From assembly GCA_020049335.1 (NCBI GenBank), contig JAIFKX010000130.1, positions 1 to 40,009 on the forward strand: DNA of 40,009 nucleotides. The letters are read 5' to 3'. Positions 15,372-23,816 of the stretch are shown in pieces; position 1 is the stretch's first letter; each line of letters opens with the position of its first letter. This DNA comes from Paludibacter sp. (GTDB lineage: Bacteria > Bacteroidota > Bacteroidia > Bacteroidales > Paludibacteraceae). Made by a program: the position numbers and the translations under genes. A model generated the notes under the pieces. The model did no database searches. It was not told the origin of the DNA and saw only the letters and a program-made list of their open reading frames with translations.

Positions 15372-16048
15372 CTTTTGTTTATACTGTAAATAACCGTAAG
15401 TATCACCAGCGAAATAACAAACATCACCAGCGAATACTGATTGGCTACATCGTAATTAAGTGCCTGCACCTCGTCGTAAATAGCAATGCTCGCTACACGC
15501 GTTTCGCCGGGCATATTTCCGCCCACCATTATTACAACGCCAAACTCGCCTATACAATGTGCAAATGTCATAGCCAAGGCAGTAACTATACTCGGAATCA
15601 TATTGGGAATAAGCACTTTGAAAAACGTTTCGGTTTTTGATTTTCCGAGCGTATAAGCAGCTTCGCGCAAACTTGCAGGAATGGCTGTTAGTCCATTTTG
15701 CAAGGGCTGAATCATAAACGGCAGACTAAAAACCACACTTGCCAGCAATACCCCTTCGAAACTAAATGCCAGCCGCACATCGAGGTATTTTTCCAAAAAA
15801 CTCCCAACCGCATTTTGCGGACTGTAAGCCACGAGCATATAAAACCCAAGCACAGTTGGCGGTAAAACCATGGGCATACTAATCATCGCTTCGACTAAGG
15901 ATTTGAACCAAAATCGCTTGTATGCCAATACGTAAGCAACAGGCAAACCTATTACAAATAGAATTGCAGTGGTCCATCCAGCGAGTTTCCCCGTAAGGAG
16001 TAATGTGTTTATAAAGTCAGAATCATTTACCATTTTTTCATTTACCAT
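15356..16048 (-). CDS. modB: ModB, molybdate ABC transporter permease
   Basis: The 230-residue inner-membrane protein has five to six membrane spans and the permease EAA loop (LREAAYTLGKSKTETFFKVLIPNMIPSIVTA), with PMVLPPTVLGFYML and HCIGEFGVVIMVGGN typical of ModB. It forms the channel for molybdate delivered by ModA. The N-terminus MVNEKMVND is coded by a short repeat containing two ATGs; the second (16033) may be the real start. The last residues TPNP and the stop come from a dispersed repeat. Lies 21 bases after modA. Confidence 0.95.
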   Translation of the reverse strand: MVNEKMVNDSDFINTLLLTGKLAGWTTAILFVIGLPVAYVLAYKRFWFKSLVEAMISMPMVLPPTVLGFYMLVAYSPQNAVGSFLEKYLDVRLAFSFEGVLLASVVFSLPFMIQPLQNGLTAIPASLREAAYTLGKSKTETFFKVLIPNMIPSIVTALAMTFAHCIGEFGVVIMVGGNMPGETRVASIAIYDEVQALNYDVANQYSLVMFVISLVILTVIYSINKRTPNP

Positions 16049-16069
16049 TTATCATTAACCATTAATCAT

Positions 16070-16822
16070 TTAGCTCTTTGGTATTGCATACCCATATTTT
16101 TCCCAAACCGCCTTATTAGCAGGCGACAACACAAATTTTCTAAATTTGGCTGCTTCGGTGTTTACACTTGATTTTTTTATCAGCACACAAGCTTGAGCAA
16201 TAGGTTCGTACAGTTTTTGTGGAATAATATAGTAACTGCCTTTGCCGTCCATTTCGGGAGCTAATGCCAGCGAGAGCGCCACAAAACCTAATTCGGTATT
16301 CCCTGTAAAAGCATATTGTGCGGCAACTGAGATATTTTCGGCAATTACAATTTTTTCTTTCAGCGTTTCGTCAAGTTTCAACGATTTTACTAAAGTCATT
16401 GCTCTTTCGCCATAAGGAGCAGTTGTTGGATTAGCCACAGCAATTTTTTTTACTGATGCATCTTTTAGTACATCCAAACCTTTTTTATCCACAGGAAGTG
16501 TTGTGCTATAAAGTACCAATTTTCCATAAGCGTACACAGTAATTGCACCCGTTGTAAGCCCTTTGGCTTTTAGTTTTACAGGAAACTCATCGTCGGCAGC
16601 CATAAAAAAATCGAATGCAGCTCCGTTTGAAATTTGCTGTACCAATGTGCCCGAACTTCCAAAAGTCAAGTTTACCTTTGCTTTCGGATTTTGTTTTACG
16701 TAAGCAGTCTTAATTTCCTCCAATACGTATCGAAGATTGGCAGCCGCAGCTACATTTACTTTTTGTGCCAATACACCTATTGCCATTAGCAAAAATGCCA
16801 ATGAGAATACTATTCTTTTCAT
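16070..16822 (-). CDS. modA: ModA, molybdate-binding periplasmic protein
   Basis: From the ATG at 16822 the protein (about 250 residues) has a standard signal peptide (MKRIVFSLAFLLMAIGVLA, before QKVNVAAAANL). The solute-binding domain follows, with AAAANL, FGSSGTLVQQI and FDFFMAADDEFP, the ModA oxyanion-site motifs. It captures molybdate or tungstate for ModB. The track starts 21 residues earlier (16885) at the ATG of a repeat module. That leader (NIIDKSCFSSPLGARG) would sit in front of the signal peptide, so the internal start is preferred, but use of the upstream ATG cannot be excluded. Confidence 0.95.
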   Translation of the reverse strand: MKRIVFSLAFLLMAIGVLAQKVNVAAAANLRYVLEEIKTAYVKQNPKAKVNLTFGSSGTLVQQISNGAAFDFFMAADDEFPVKLKAKGLTTGAITVYAYGKLVLYSTTLPVDKKGLDVLKDASVKKIAVANPTTAPYGERAMTLVKSLKLDETLKEKIVIAENISVAAQYAFTGNTELGFVALSLALAPEMDGKGSYYIIPQKLYEPIAQACVLIKKSSVNTEAAKFRKFVLSPANKAVWEKYGYAIPKS

Positions 16823-16824
16823 TT

Positions 16825-16950
16825 GGCCCCTAGCCCCTAAAGGGGAACTGAAGCAACTTTTGTCAATTATATTCATTTCTATCATATTATTCTTTATTAA
16901 AATTATTAATACTAATATTTCTTATTCCCCCTTCAGGGGGTTAGGGGGCA
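16825..16950 (-). repeat. inverted repeat module between the porin gene and modA
   Basis: A head copy (16827-16846, with GGGGCTAGGGGC on the minus strand) and a tail copy (16926-16950, CCCCCTTCAGGGGGTTAGGGGG on plus) enclose a spacer with AATATTAGTATTAATAATTTT and an ATG (16885) in frame with modA. The tail copy codes the last residues PPNPLKGE and stop of the porin. Confidence 0.85.
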
Positions 16951-18283
16951 GGCTTGGAGGTATTTTCACCGTAAACATTACATAAGCCCATTGTGGACTT
17001 CGAATTTCAGGAATTGTTGTCGCAGATGTTGCTATATCTTTCGCTATGAATGTGTTATTGTTCGAAAAATACTTGCAATAGCCACCCTGAATAGTCGTCC
17101 AACTATTTAATTTATAGGTAATTAAAAAGTCTAATTCCGAACCAATATTTTTATTGTAAGCAATGTTCTTTTTGTTTTTACCGGCATACTCCGTGTTGAA
17201 AACATGATATCCACATTCCAGCGATAAATCCTTACCAATTTTTGCCGTTACACTTCCGTAATAATCCAACAAGCCTGTGTTGAGTGGCGTATTCCAATAG
17301 TCCATATATCCATTAAAGGTATGGTCGGCTCCGTAGAGTTTTTTGAAATTACTTACTTTTCCATCCGATGTTCCATTGGCGTCGCCCGATAAATAATCGG
17401 TTCCAAGACTGGCTATTATTGAATTCGTGAATTGATAATTAAGTTTTAAAGCAGCCATTTTACCCGTCATAGTTTTTCCAGCTACGTTTTCCCCTCCCTG
17501 AAAGTAAGCAGTAACCAAACCCGACAATGGAAATTCCGTCGATTCGTATTTCAGATTTCCACCATAAGTGATTGTTTGAACCATTTTTGTTTTTTTATAG
17601 TTAGCCACAACACCCAAACCTAAGGTATCCTGCAAGCCTTCGTCCACCACCATTCCGGTCAGAGTAAAATCATTAATGACAGGAGAAGATAGCCACAGAA
17701 AAGCCATCGATCGATATTTTGTGCCAGGAACATAAAACACTTCGGTTGCAGTTTCCGACTTGCTATTGTACGCCAAACCTATGTGCGCCTGATAATCGTT
17801 GATGATGTATTTTAATACCGCCAAATCATGTGTTGTACCTGTAATGCTCCACACTGGCGACGAAAATAATCGCTTGTCATCATAATTTATCGCTTGTCGT
17901 CCAAATTTCAGCGCAGCTCCCGTAAAAAGCACCATATCCGCCCAAGCCTCATAAATGCCTGTGGAAGCAGTAGCATCGGTGCTCGTATATTGACCGAAAA
18001 CACGCGCATCTTGCACGGTAATCTGTGTTGTGAGCAAACCGCTGGTAAAAGTGAATCCCAATCGTGTACGTTGCGATGTAAAAAAGCCCGGATCGTTGGT
18101 TGCTAGGATAGGTGTTTTAAAACCATCCTGATACTCTGTGCGCGGACGGATTTCGCCGTCGATAACAACGTTTTGTGCATCAAGAACGAGCGTAAGAATT
18201 AATGCAATTAATAATAATCGGCCCCCTAACCCCCTAGAAGGGGATCTGAAGCTACTTTTGTCTATTTTATACCTTATTTTCAT
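16922..18283 (-). CDS. outer-membrane porin (alginate-export-like) linked to modABC
   Basis: The product of about 453 residues is a large beta-barrel by pattern: repeated amphipathic strands (LGFTFTSGLLTTQITVQDARVFGQ, ALKFGRQAINYDDKRLFS, LSLECGYHVFNTEY). The GRQ...D.R block is characteristic of alginate-export/porin-type barrels. The hydrophobic stretch LLLIALILTLVLDAQ is the signal core; the n-region ahead of it contains SPSRGLGGR from a dispersed repeat. The ATG at 18283 (MKIRYKID) fits the module start codon better than the track start at 18307. Position directly before modA suggests a channel for molybdate across the outer membrane. The C-terminus also comes from a repeat. Confidence 0.75.
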   Translation of the reverse strand: MKIRYKIDKSSFRSPSRGLGGRLLLIALILTLVLDAQNVVIDGEIRPRTEYQDGFKTPILATNDPGFFTSQRTRLGFTFTSGLLTTQITVQDARVFGQYTSTDATASTGIYEAWADMVLFTGAALKFGRQAINYDDKRLFSSPVWSITGTTHDLAVLKYIINDYQAHIGLAYNSKSETATEVFYVPGTKYRSMAFLWLSSPVINDFTLTGMVVDEGLQDTLGLGVVANYKKTKMVQTITYGGNLKYESTEFPLSGLVTAYFQGGENVAGKTMTGKMAALKLNYQFTNSIIASLGTDYLSGDANGTSDGKVSNFKKLYGADHTFNGYMDYWNTPLNTGLLDYYGSVTAKIGKDLSLECGYHVFNTEYAGKNKKNIAYNKNIGSELDFLITYKLNSWTTIQGGYCKYFSNNNTFIAKDIATSATTIPEIRSPQWAYVMFTVKIPPSLPPNPLKGE

Positions 18284-18362
18284 ATCATTCTTTGTTAAAA
18301 TTATCAATACAAATTTCTGTTCCCCGCAATTTATCCCGACGAAGACGGGAGGGGCTGGGGGT
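18221..18362 (-). repeat. repeat module carrying the porin start
   Basis: A standard-like copy (18222-18243, CCCCCTAACCCCCTAGAAGGGG) faces a swapped-core copy (18323-18360, CCCCGCAATTTATCCCGACG...). The spacer has TTTGTATTGATAATTTTAAC on the minus strand and the porin ATG at 18283. Confidence 0.85.
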
Positions 18363-18409
18363 AATTCCCCGTTATCACTTTAAAAGTATAACGCCACTTA
18401 AAAAAAAGC

Positions 18410-18433
18410 GATATTCTATTGATAGTATATCGA
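18410..18433. promoter_or_regulatory. 24-bp palindrome after modE: candidate ModE operator or modE terminator
   Basis: GATATTC-N8-GTATATC lies 3 bases beyond the modE stop and about 130 bases before the porin start. Flanked by CG on both sides it is palindromic except at two symmetric pairs. Read on the minus strand it is followed by CTTTTTTTT, so it can also be a Rho-independent terminator for modE. The half-sites and spacing match the palindrome at 18885. Confidence 0.55.
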
Positions 18434-18436
18434 TTG

Positions 18437-18793
18437 TCAAAAAAAACAGCTGTCGAAATCAGCGTTGTTATTGGCCAAAAATTCTTTTAAGGCCAACTCT
18501 TTGGCTTCGAATGTTCGGATTAATTTCAATCCATAATTACTTATCACACAACCACCTCCATCTCTCCCACCCTTTTGCCTTATTAATACCGGCAGGGGCG
18601 ACAGTTGATTTACTTTATCCAATAAATGCCATGCATGTTGGTACGACATTTTCAGGTTTTTGGCAGCTGCATGTATCGAACCATCTTTCAAAACTTGTTT
18701 CAATAATCGAATCTGAGCATTTCCCAGAAAGACGTCTCCTTCGCGGCAAATAGTCAGTGTTCCATCCATATAAAACGAAGCATGTTGATTCAT
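18437..18793 (-). CDS. modE: ModE-type molybdate-responsive regulator, DNA-binding domain only
   Basis: The 118-residue protein matches the winged-helix N-terminal domain of ModE: FLGNAQIRLLKQVLKDGSIHAAAKNLKMSYQHAWHLLDKVNQ, then a wing with RQKGGRDGGGCVIS and YGLKLIRTFE. In E. coli ModE a C-terminal di-Mop domain senses molybdate; here it is missing, as in the short ModE-like regulators of many anaerobes. The di-Mop protein at 14135 could act as the sensing partner, which is inference. An alternative start is the Met at residue 9. It heads the minus-strand porin-mod set and lies next to two matching palindromes. Confidence 0.85.
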   Translation of the reverse strand: MNQHASFYMDGTLTICREGDVFLGNAQIRLLKQVLKDGSIHAAAKNLKMSYQHAWHLLDKVNQLSPLPVLIRQKGGRDGGGCVISNYGLKLIRTFEAKELALKEFLANNNADFDSCFF

Positions 18794-18884
18794 AAACTGT
18801 ACATTTTTTTTGATAATAAACAGAACTATTCTTGTGCACCAGAAATAGTATTGTTGCAGTTTTGTTTTTCAAAGTGCGTGCCGA

Positions 18885-18904
18885 ATATTCAATTAATTGA
18901 ATAT
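18885..18904. promoter_or_regulatory. perfect 20-bp palindrome upstream of modE: candidate ModE operator
   Basis: ATATTC-AATTAATT-GAATAT is a perfect palindrome 92 bases upstream of the modE start, within the divergent spacer to addA. It has the same half-sites and the same 8-base spacing as the site at 18410. The rest of spacer 18794-19113 holds only the addA -7 element. Confidence 0.5.
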
Positions 18905-19049
18905 CAATAATATAAGCGAATAATGAAATTTAATAAGAATAAGAATCTTCCATTTAAGTAGGATAAAAACATTAAATCTACCTGAATGTAGGTTTTTGAA
19001 TTTCAAAAGTTGTTTCAAATTTTTGTTCCAATTTCACCCATTTTTTCCG

Positions 19050-19057
19050 TATATTTG
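19050..19057 (+). promoter_or_regulatory. candidate -7 element of the addA promoter
   Basis: TATATTTG fits the Bacteroidota TAnnTTTG element; a well-spaced -33 TTG is not clear. It lies 57 bases before the GTG start. Confidence 0.4.
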
Positions 19058-19113
19058 CGCTCCAAACAAAAGCAAAACTCAATGCGAGTTTGCTGTAAAA
19101 AAACCAACATAGC

Positions 19114-22100
19114 GTGTTAAATATCTATCGAGCATCAGCTGGCTCAGGCAAAACGTACCGTTTGACGGGCGATTTTATCTCCTTGCTTTTCAGCAAAGAA
19201 AATGAGCGTACATATCGCAAAATTCTGGCGGTTACCTTTACCAACAAAGCTACCGACGAAATGAAGTCGCGCATTCTCAAGGAATTATACGCGCTAAGTT
19301 TGGGCGAAACATCGGGCTACCGCACCGACTTAATGGCGCGTTATTCGCTTACAGCAGATGCTGTTGACCATCGAGCACGCAAAATTCTGATTGCTATTCT
19401 ACACGATTATTCTTCATTTTCCATTAGCACCATCGATAAATTTTTTCAGCAAGTAATACGGGCTTTTGCACGCGAAATTGGTGTTCAGGGCGGTTATAAT
19501 CTCGAATTGGATAGCGACACCACCTTGCAACAATCGATAGACAATCTTTTTCAGGATTTGAATCTTGCCGACAACAAGCAATTGCTTACATGGCTCACCA
19601 ATTTTGCCGAAGAGCGTATCGAACAATCCGAAGGCTGGAACCCACGCAAAGATATTGAGGGATTGGGGAAAGAAATTTTTAAAGAAAGCTACCAAAACAA
19701 AGCCGAAGAAACAAACCGGAAGCTACACGATCGTGATTTTTTGACTGCATACCGAGCTAAATTACGCAAAATTCAATCTGATTTTGATGAGAAAGTGAAA
19801 GCAAAAGTTACTAATTTGTTGCAACAGATTGCAGCTGCTGGCATAACTCCCGACAGCTTTAAAGGCGGTTCACGTTCGCCCATGAAGGCGCTCGAAAAGT
19901 TTTTTGTGGGCAACTATGAGCTCAAAGATACCTTTGTTGCTATGAGCGAAACGGTGGAAAATTGCTACGCCAAAAGCACTTCCAAAACAGTTGTTGCTGC
20001 TATCGAAAGCATTTACAATGATGGCTTTCAGCAGGGTTTACAGCAATTGATTGAGATGCTACGCAACGATATTGTTTTTTATAATTCGGCTGGAATTATT
20101 CTCAAAAATATTAATACTTTGGGCATTCTTTCCGACTTGGCGATGCAGATAAAAAAGCTGACCGACGAGCAAAACACCATGCTTATTTCGGACACCAACA
20201 TGCTGTTAAATCGCATCATCGACAATTCGGATACGCCTTTTGTGTACGAAAAAACCGGCATCAACATCGACCATTTTATGATTGATGAGTTTCAGGATAC
20301 ATCGGTGCTTCAATGGAAAAACTTTTTACCACTGATAACCAATAGTTTGGCTGCCGATAAATTCAACTTAGTGGTAGGCGACGTAAAGCAAAGTATTTAC
20401 CGCTGGCGAAATTCTGATTGGAAACTCTTGGATCAACGTGTACTCAACGATTTCAGACCTGAACAAATTACTGAAATTGGATTAGACACCAACTGGCGCA
20501 GCGACAAAAATATTATTGCGTTCAACAATGCCTTTTTTCAGGCAGCTGCGGTGCTTTTGCAACATAAACTCAATGCCACACTCGAACCGGTGCTGGGCGT
20601 TTACCCCGAATTGGAAAAACACACGCAACGTATTTTGCACGCATACAGTCATTTAAAACAAGAGGTTTCGACAAAAGCGGGTATTGGGCAAGTAAAAATG
20701 ACCTTTATCGCTGATGTTGAAACGGCGGAAGAGTTTCGGGAAGAAAGCTTAAAGCGATTGCCTGCAATGATTGAAAACTTACAAGAACGGGGTTATCAAC
20801 CATGCGATGTGGCTATTTTGGTAAAAACAAATTTCGAAGCCAGTGAGGTAACTCACACACTTTTGCAATACAAATCGTCGGCTGAAGCGCGCGAAGGTTT
20901 TAGCTACAATGTGATGGGTAGCGAAGGACTTTTGATAGCATCGGCTTCGGCTGTAAGGTTTATTATTTCGATGCTCAAACTCATGCTGAATCCTTCGGAC
21001 AGCATCAGCCGCACCATTCTAAATTTCGAATATGCGCGGGCGGCAATGCAACTTGCTGCTAACGAAGCCTTGCAGGCATGTTTTACTATTTCGGACGAAA
21101 CCGATTATTATTCGCATTTATTTAGCATTGAACAAAACAACGCTTTGCAGCAGGTTAAAAATGCTTCGGTTTACGATTTGGTAGAGAAAATAATTACGCT
21201 TTTCGACCTTGGAAATTGGTACAACGAAACAGCTTTTGTACAAGGTTTTCAGGATGCTGTTTTTAAATTTACTTCGGGCAAAAATACCGACATTTATAGT
21301 TTTGTAAAATGGTGGGATACGGTGGGAAACACCAAAAGTATTTCGACTCCCGAGAATGCAGATGCGTTCAGAGTTATGACCATACACAAATCGAAAGGGC
21401 TTGATTTTAAAGTCGTTATAATTCCATTCTGCAATTGGGAATTTAGTAAAAAAGGAGGTGCATTCAAAAATATTTTATGGACTGAACCGCAGCACGAACC
21501 ATTCAACGAGTTGCCTTTGTTGCCGGTGGAATATGGCTCTAAGTTAGCACAATCTATTTTTGCACCGCAATATTTCGACGAACTTATGCATCAGTTTATC
21601 GACAACCTAAACGTGGCTTATGTAGCTTTTACACGTGCCAAACACGAATTGATTTGTATGGCACCCACACCCAAAAAAGAGCCCGAAAGTGTAGATAAAA
21701 TTTCGTCGCTTGGCGGGTTAATGCACAGTATTTTTTCGAATACGGCTGATGATATTTCGGAACTTTTTGTTTATTTCGACCCTGAAATAAACACATTTCA
21801 GCTTGGCGAAAACACACATAATAATGTAGAAGAAGTAGATGAAGTTGAGAAAGCTGAACAGATTACTTCTTACAGTTCGAGTTCGCCCACCGGCAGGCTA
21901 AAATTGCGAAACATAAGCACCGATGCATGGCTCGAATCGCAGGAAATGACTGACAGCAAGCTAAACTTGGGAACAATTATGCACGAAATTTTGCAAAATA
22001 TTCGAACAAAAAACGATAGCGAAGTGGCTGTGAAAAAGTGCATTCGCGAAGGAAAAATCAATGTAGCCGAAGCCGAAAAAGTGCGCGAACTTTTAACTGA

Positions 22101-22386
22101 TTTTTGGCAACTGCCCGAAACAGCCGATTGGTTTGCCGAAACAAACACGGTGCTCAACGAAGCGGTAATTCTAACGCCAGGAGCTAAACTTTACCGCCCC
22201 GACCGTGTTGTAATAAACGGCAATAAAGCTATTGTAATTGACTATAAATTTGGCGAAGCCGAAAAAGAAAGTTATAGTAAACAAGTAAAAAATTACATGC
22301 AGCTCATTACCGAAATGGGCTACCAAACAACTGGCTATTTGAGCTATATTACGCTCGGAAAAACGGTAAAAGTGGATAATGTATAA
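19114..22386 (+). CDS. addA: AddA-like UvrD/Rep helicase-nuclease (RecB-type recombination)
   Basis: The 1090-residue protein is a superfamily 1 helicase: Walker A ASAGSGKTYRL at the very N-terminus, TFTNKATDEMKSRI, DEFQDTSVLQW, VGDVKQSIYRWR, MTIHKSKGLDF and VAFTRAKHEL. It ends in a RecB-family nuclease domain (RPDRVVINGNKAIVIDYKFG). This is AddA/RexA organisation, used to resect double-strand breaks for RecA. The start is GTG; the motif I lysine near residue 14 leaves no room for a later start. The AddB partner is not adjacent: the flanking genes are modE and a convergent barrel gene. The convergent spacer 22387-22445 has no clear terminator. Confidence 0.85.
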   Translation: MLNIYRASAGSGKTYRLTGDFISLLFSKENERTYRKILAVTFTNKATDEMKSRILKELYALSLGETSGYRTDLMARYSLTADAVDHRARKILIAILHDYSSFSISTIDKFFQQVIRAFAREIGVQGGYNLELDSDTTLQQSIDNLFQDLNLADNKQLLTWLTNFAEERIEQSEGWNPRKDIEGLGKEIFKESYQNKAEETNRKLHDRDFLTAYRAKLRKIQSDFDEKVKAKVTNLLQQIAAAGITPDSFKGGSRSPMKALEKFFVGNYELKDTFVAMSETVENCYAKSTSKTVVAAIESIYNDGFQQGLQQLIEMLRNDIVFYNSAGIILKNINTLGILSDLAMQIKKLTDEQNTMLISDTNMLLNRIIDNSDTPFVYEKTGINIDHFMIDEFQDTSVLQWKNFLPLITNSLAADKFNLVVGDVKQSIYRWRNSDWKLLDQRVLNDFRPEQITEIGLDTNWRSDKNIIAFNNAFFQAAAVLLQHKLNATLEPVLGVYPELEKHTQRILHAYSHLKQEVSTKAGIGQVKMTFIADVETAEEFREESLKRLPAMIENLQERGYQPCDVAILVKTNFEASEVTHTLLQYKSSAEAREGFSYNVMGSEGLLIASASAVRFIISMLKLMLNPSDSISRTILNFEYARAAMQLAANEALQACFTISDETDYYSHLFSIEQNNALQQVKNASVYDLVEKIITLFDLGNWYNETAFVQGFQDAVFKFTSGKNTDIYSFVKWWDTVGNTKSISTPENADAFRVMTIHKSKGLDFKVVIIPFCNWEFSKKGGAFKNILWTEPQHEPFNELPLLPVEYGSKLAQSIFAPQYFDELMHQFIDNLNVAYVAFTRAKHELICMAPTPKKEPESVDKISSLGGLMHSIFSNTADDISELFVYFDPEINTFQLGENTHNNVEEVDEVEKAEQITSYSSSSPTGRLKLRNISTDAWLESQEMTDSKLNLGTIMHEILQNIRTKNDSEVAVKKCIREGKINVAEAEKVRELLTDFWQLPETADWFAETNTVLNEAVILTPGAKLYRPDRVVINGNKAIVIDYKFGEAEKESYSKQVKNYMQLITEMGYQTTGYLSYITLGKTVKVDNV

Positions 22387-22445
22387 AGCGTGATGATTTA
22401 CTAAACTTTATTTTTTAAAATTTGTAACTTTATTTTTCGAAAAAA

Positions 22446-23042
22446 TTAAAACCTATATCCAACCCCTAGTCCAGTAGTCAAAAGCATTTCTCCTTGATAA
22501 TATAGCTGATATTGAGCAGATAAACTCATTATCCATTTTTCGGAAAGTTGATAGTTAATATCAAAAGCACCAACAAGTCCGACATGTAAACTATTGGTAG
22601 CATTAACTTTCATTTCCTTTTCCCAATGGTCGTAGTTCGTATTCTCTTTATATTCGTAATGCGACAAGGTGAATATTTTGCTTTGATAGGCACACGATAA
22701 GCCAAGCCCCGCTGTTAATTCCAGTTGCTTAGTTGTAAAAAAATGCCAGGTGGGAATTACAGCTAAATTCATCTGTGCTAAATTGTAGTACAAATCCATA
22801 TAACGAATATCGCCAATGGTTTCATCTATATTTCGCTCCCGATAGCTCGTTAACATGCCCATTTCAACTTTGTAAGAAATTGGTCTATTTGTATTCCAGT
22901 GATATCCAGCAGAATATCCAACTCCGTTTAGCATATTATGTGGCACAAAGCTATAATTTAGTTTTCCGTACAGTGCTTTCGAATCTTGAGCAAAAACTGA
23001 AAACGACAAAAAAGTGACTAATAGCAATACTATCTTTTTCAT
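22446..23042 (-). CDS. outer-membrane beta-barrel protein
   Basis: From the ATG at 23042 (MKKIVLLLVTFLSFSVFAQ, a signal peptide with cleavage before QD) the protein has about 198 residues. Strands alternate (LYGKLNYSFVPHNMLNGVGYSAGYHW, LHVGLVGAFDINYQLSEKWIMSLSAQYQLYY) and the last residue is F, the barrel end signal (GLGVGYRF). The track start nine residues upstream would bury the signal peptide. It is the last gene of the ECF-sigma-linked row. Function unknown. Confidence 0.75.
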   Translation of the reverse strand: MKKIVLLLVTFLSFSVFAQDSKALYGKLNYSFVPHNMLNGVGYSAGYHWNTNRPISYKVEMGMLTSYRERNIDETIGDIRYMDLYYNLAQMNLAVIPTWHFFTTKQLELTAGLGLSCAYQSKIFTLSHYEYKENTNYDHWEKEMKVNATNSLHVGLVGAFDINYQLSEKWIMSLSAQYQLYYQGEMLLTTGLGVGYRF

Positions 23043-23143
23043 AAAATAAAAGTTGTTATTGAAATTCAATTGGGAATACTAATCTTACTTTACACCGATA
23101 CGCTTTTGGCAGCTGAAGTTGTTGTTTCATGTTTTTTTGGTAT

Positions 23144-23806
23144 TTATTCGCCGGCATTGATAGCAAAACCAATTAAAATTTTGAGTCCTATTCCGGGTTC
23201 ACTCGTTTCGAAGTTATAATTTACAAAAGCATTTGCATCTACATAAAACAAATTACTAATGCGCTGCTGGATGCCTACATTGAGCTCCGGCATTGGATTA
23301 AATCCAACGTAACTGTCGTGAGTGCCTGCATTTGCGAGCTTGGTAGCACGTAGCAGGCTCGAAGCTTTTGCGCCCACATATAAACCATTGCAATTGTTTC
23401 CGCTGACTCCTTTTCGTATTTGTTTTGCTTTGAATATATAATTTCGAACACCCAAGTCGAACGAGTTGATAAAGATATTTCCATCTTTCAAAATCATAAA
23501 TTCCTGATTGAGCTCTGCGACGCCACTCCATGAGTTGTTGAGTTTTCGTTCGTAGGCCAATTGCGACAAAATAATACTGAAATCGTATTTTTCGTTGGGT
23601 TTAAATGGCGATACAGCAATTTTAAATAGCCGTGTTTCGTCGCGAAGAAACATATCGAGCGATTCGTATTTCAGCTTGTAATAGGTTTCGTCTGTAGCCT
23701 CTTGACTAACTACTACAACGCTATCTTCTTGAGCCCGAACGCCAATAGCGAAAACTATGAATGCGAGCGATAAAATAATTCTGAATTTAACTGATTTTAG
23801 GTACAT
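23144..23806 (-). CDS. secreted/outer-membrane barrel-like protein
   Basis: The 220-residue protein has a signal peptide (MYLKSVKFRIILSLAFIVFAIGVRA, before QE), an acidic linker, and a barrel-like region with strands such as KYDFSIILSQLAYERKL, INSFDLGVRNYIF and LNVGIQQRISNLFYVDANAFVNYNF. The YVGAKASSLLR segment resembles membrane-facing hairpins of small porin-like proteins. It follows the next barrel gene by 10 bases and is likely in the same transcript. No specific family recognised. Confidence 0.7.
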   Translation of the reverse strand: MYLKSVKFRIILSLAFIVFAIGVRAQEDSVVVVSQEATDETYYKLKYESLDMFLRDETRLFKIAVSPFKPNEKYDFSIILSQLAYERKLNNSWSGVAELNQEFMILKDGNIFINSFDLGVRNYIFKAKQIRKGVSGNNCNGLYVGAKASSLLRATKLANAGTHDSYVGFNPMPELNVGIQQRISNLFYVDANAFVNYNFETSEPGIGLKILIGFAINAGE

Positions 23807-23816
23807 AATTTCTGTG

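Noticed and set aside
5701-18362. GGGGTTAGGGG as telomere-like or G-quadruplex DNA
   Set aside because: Only two to three G-tracts occur per strand next to a C-tract, so a simple hairpin is the better reading.
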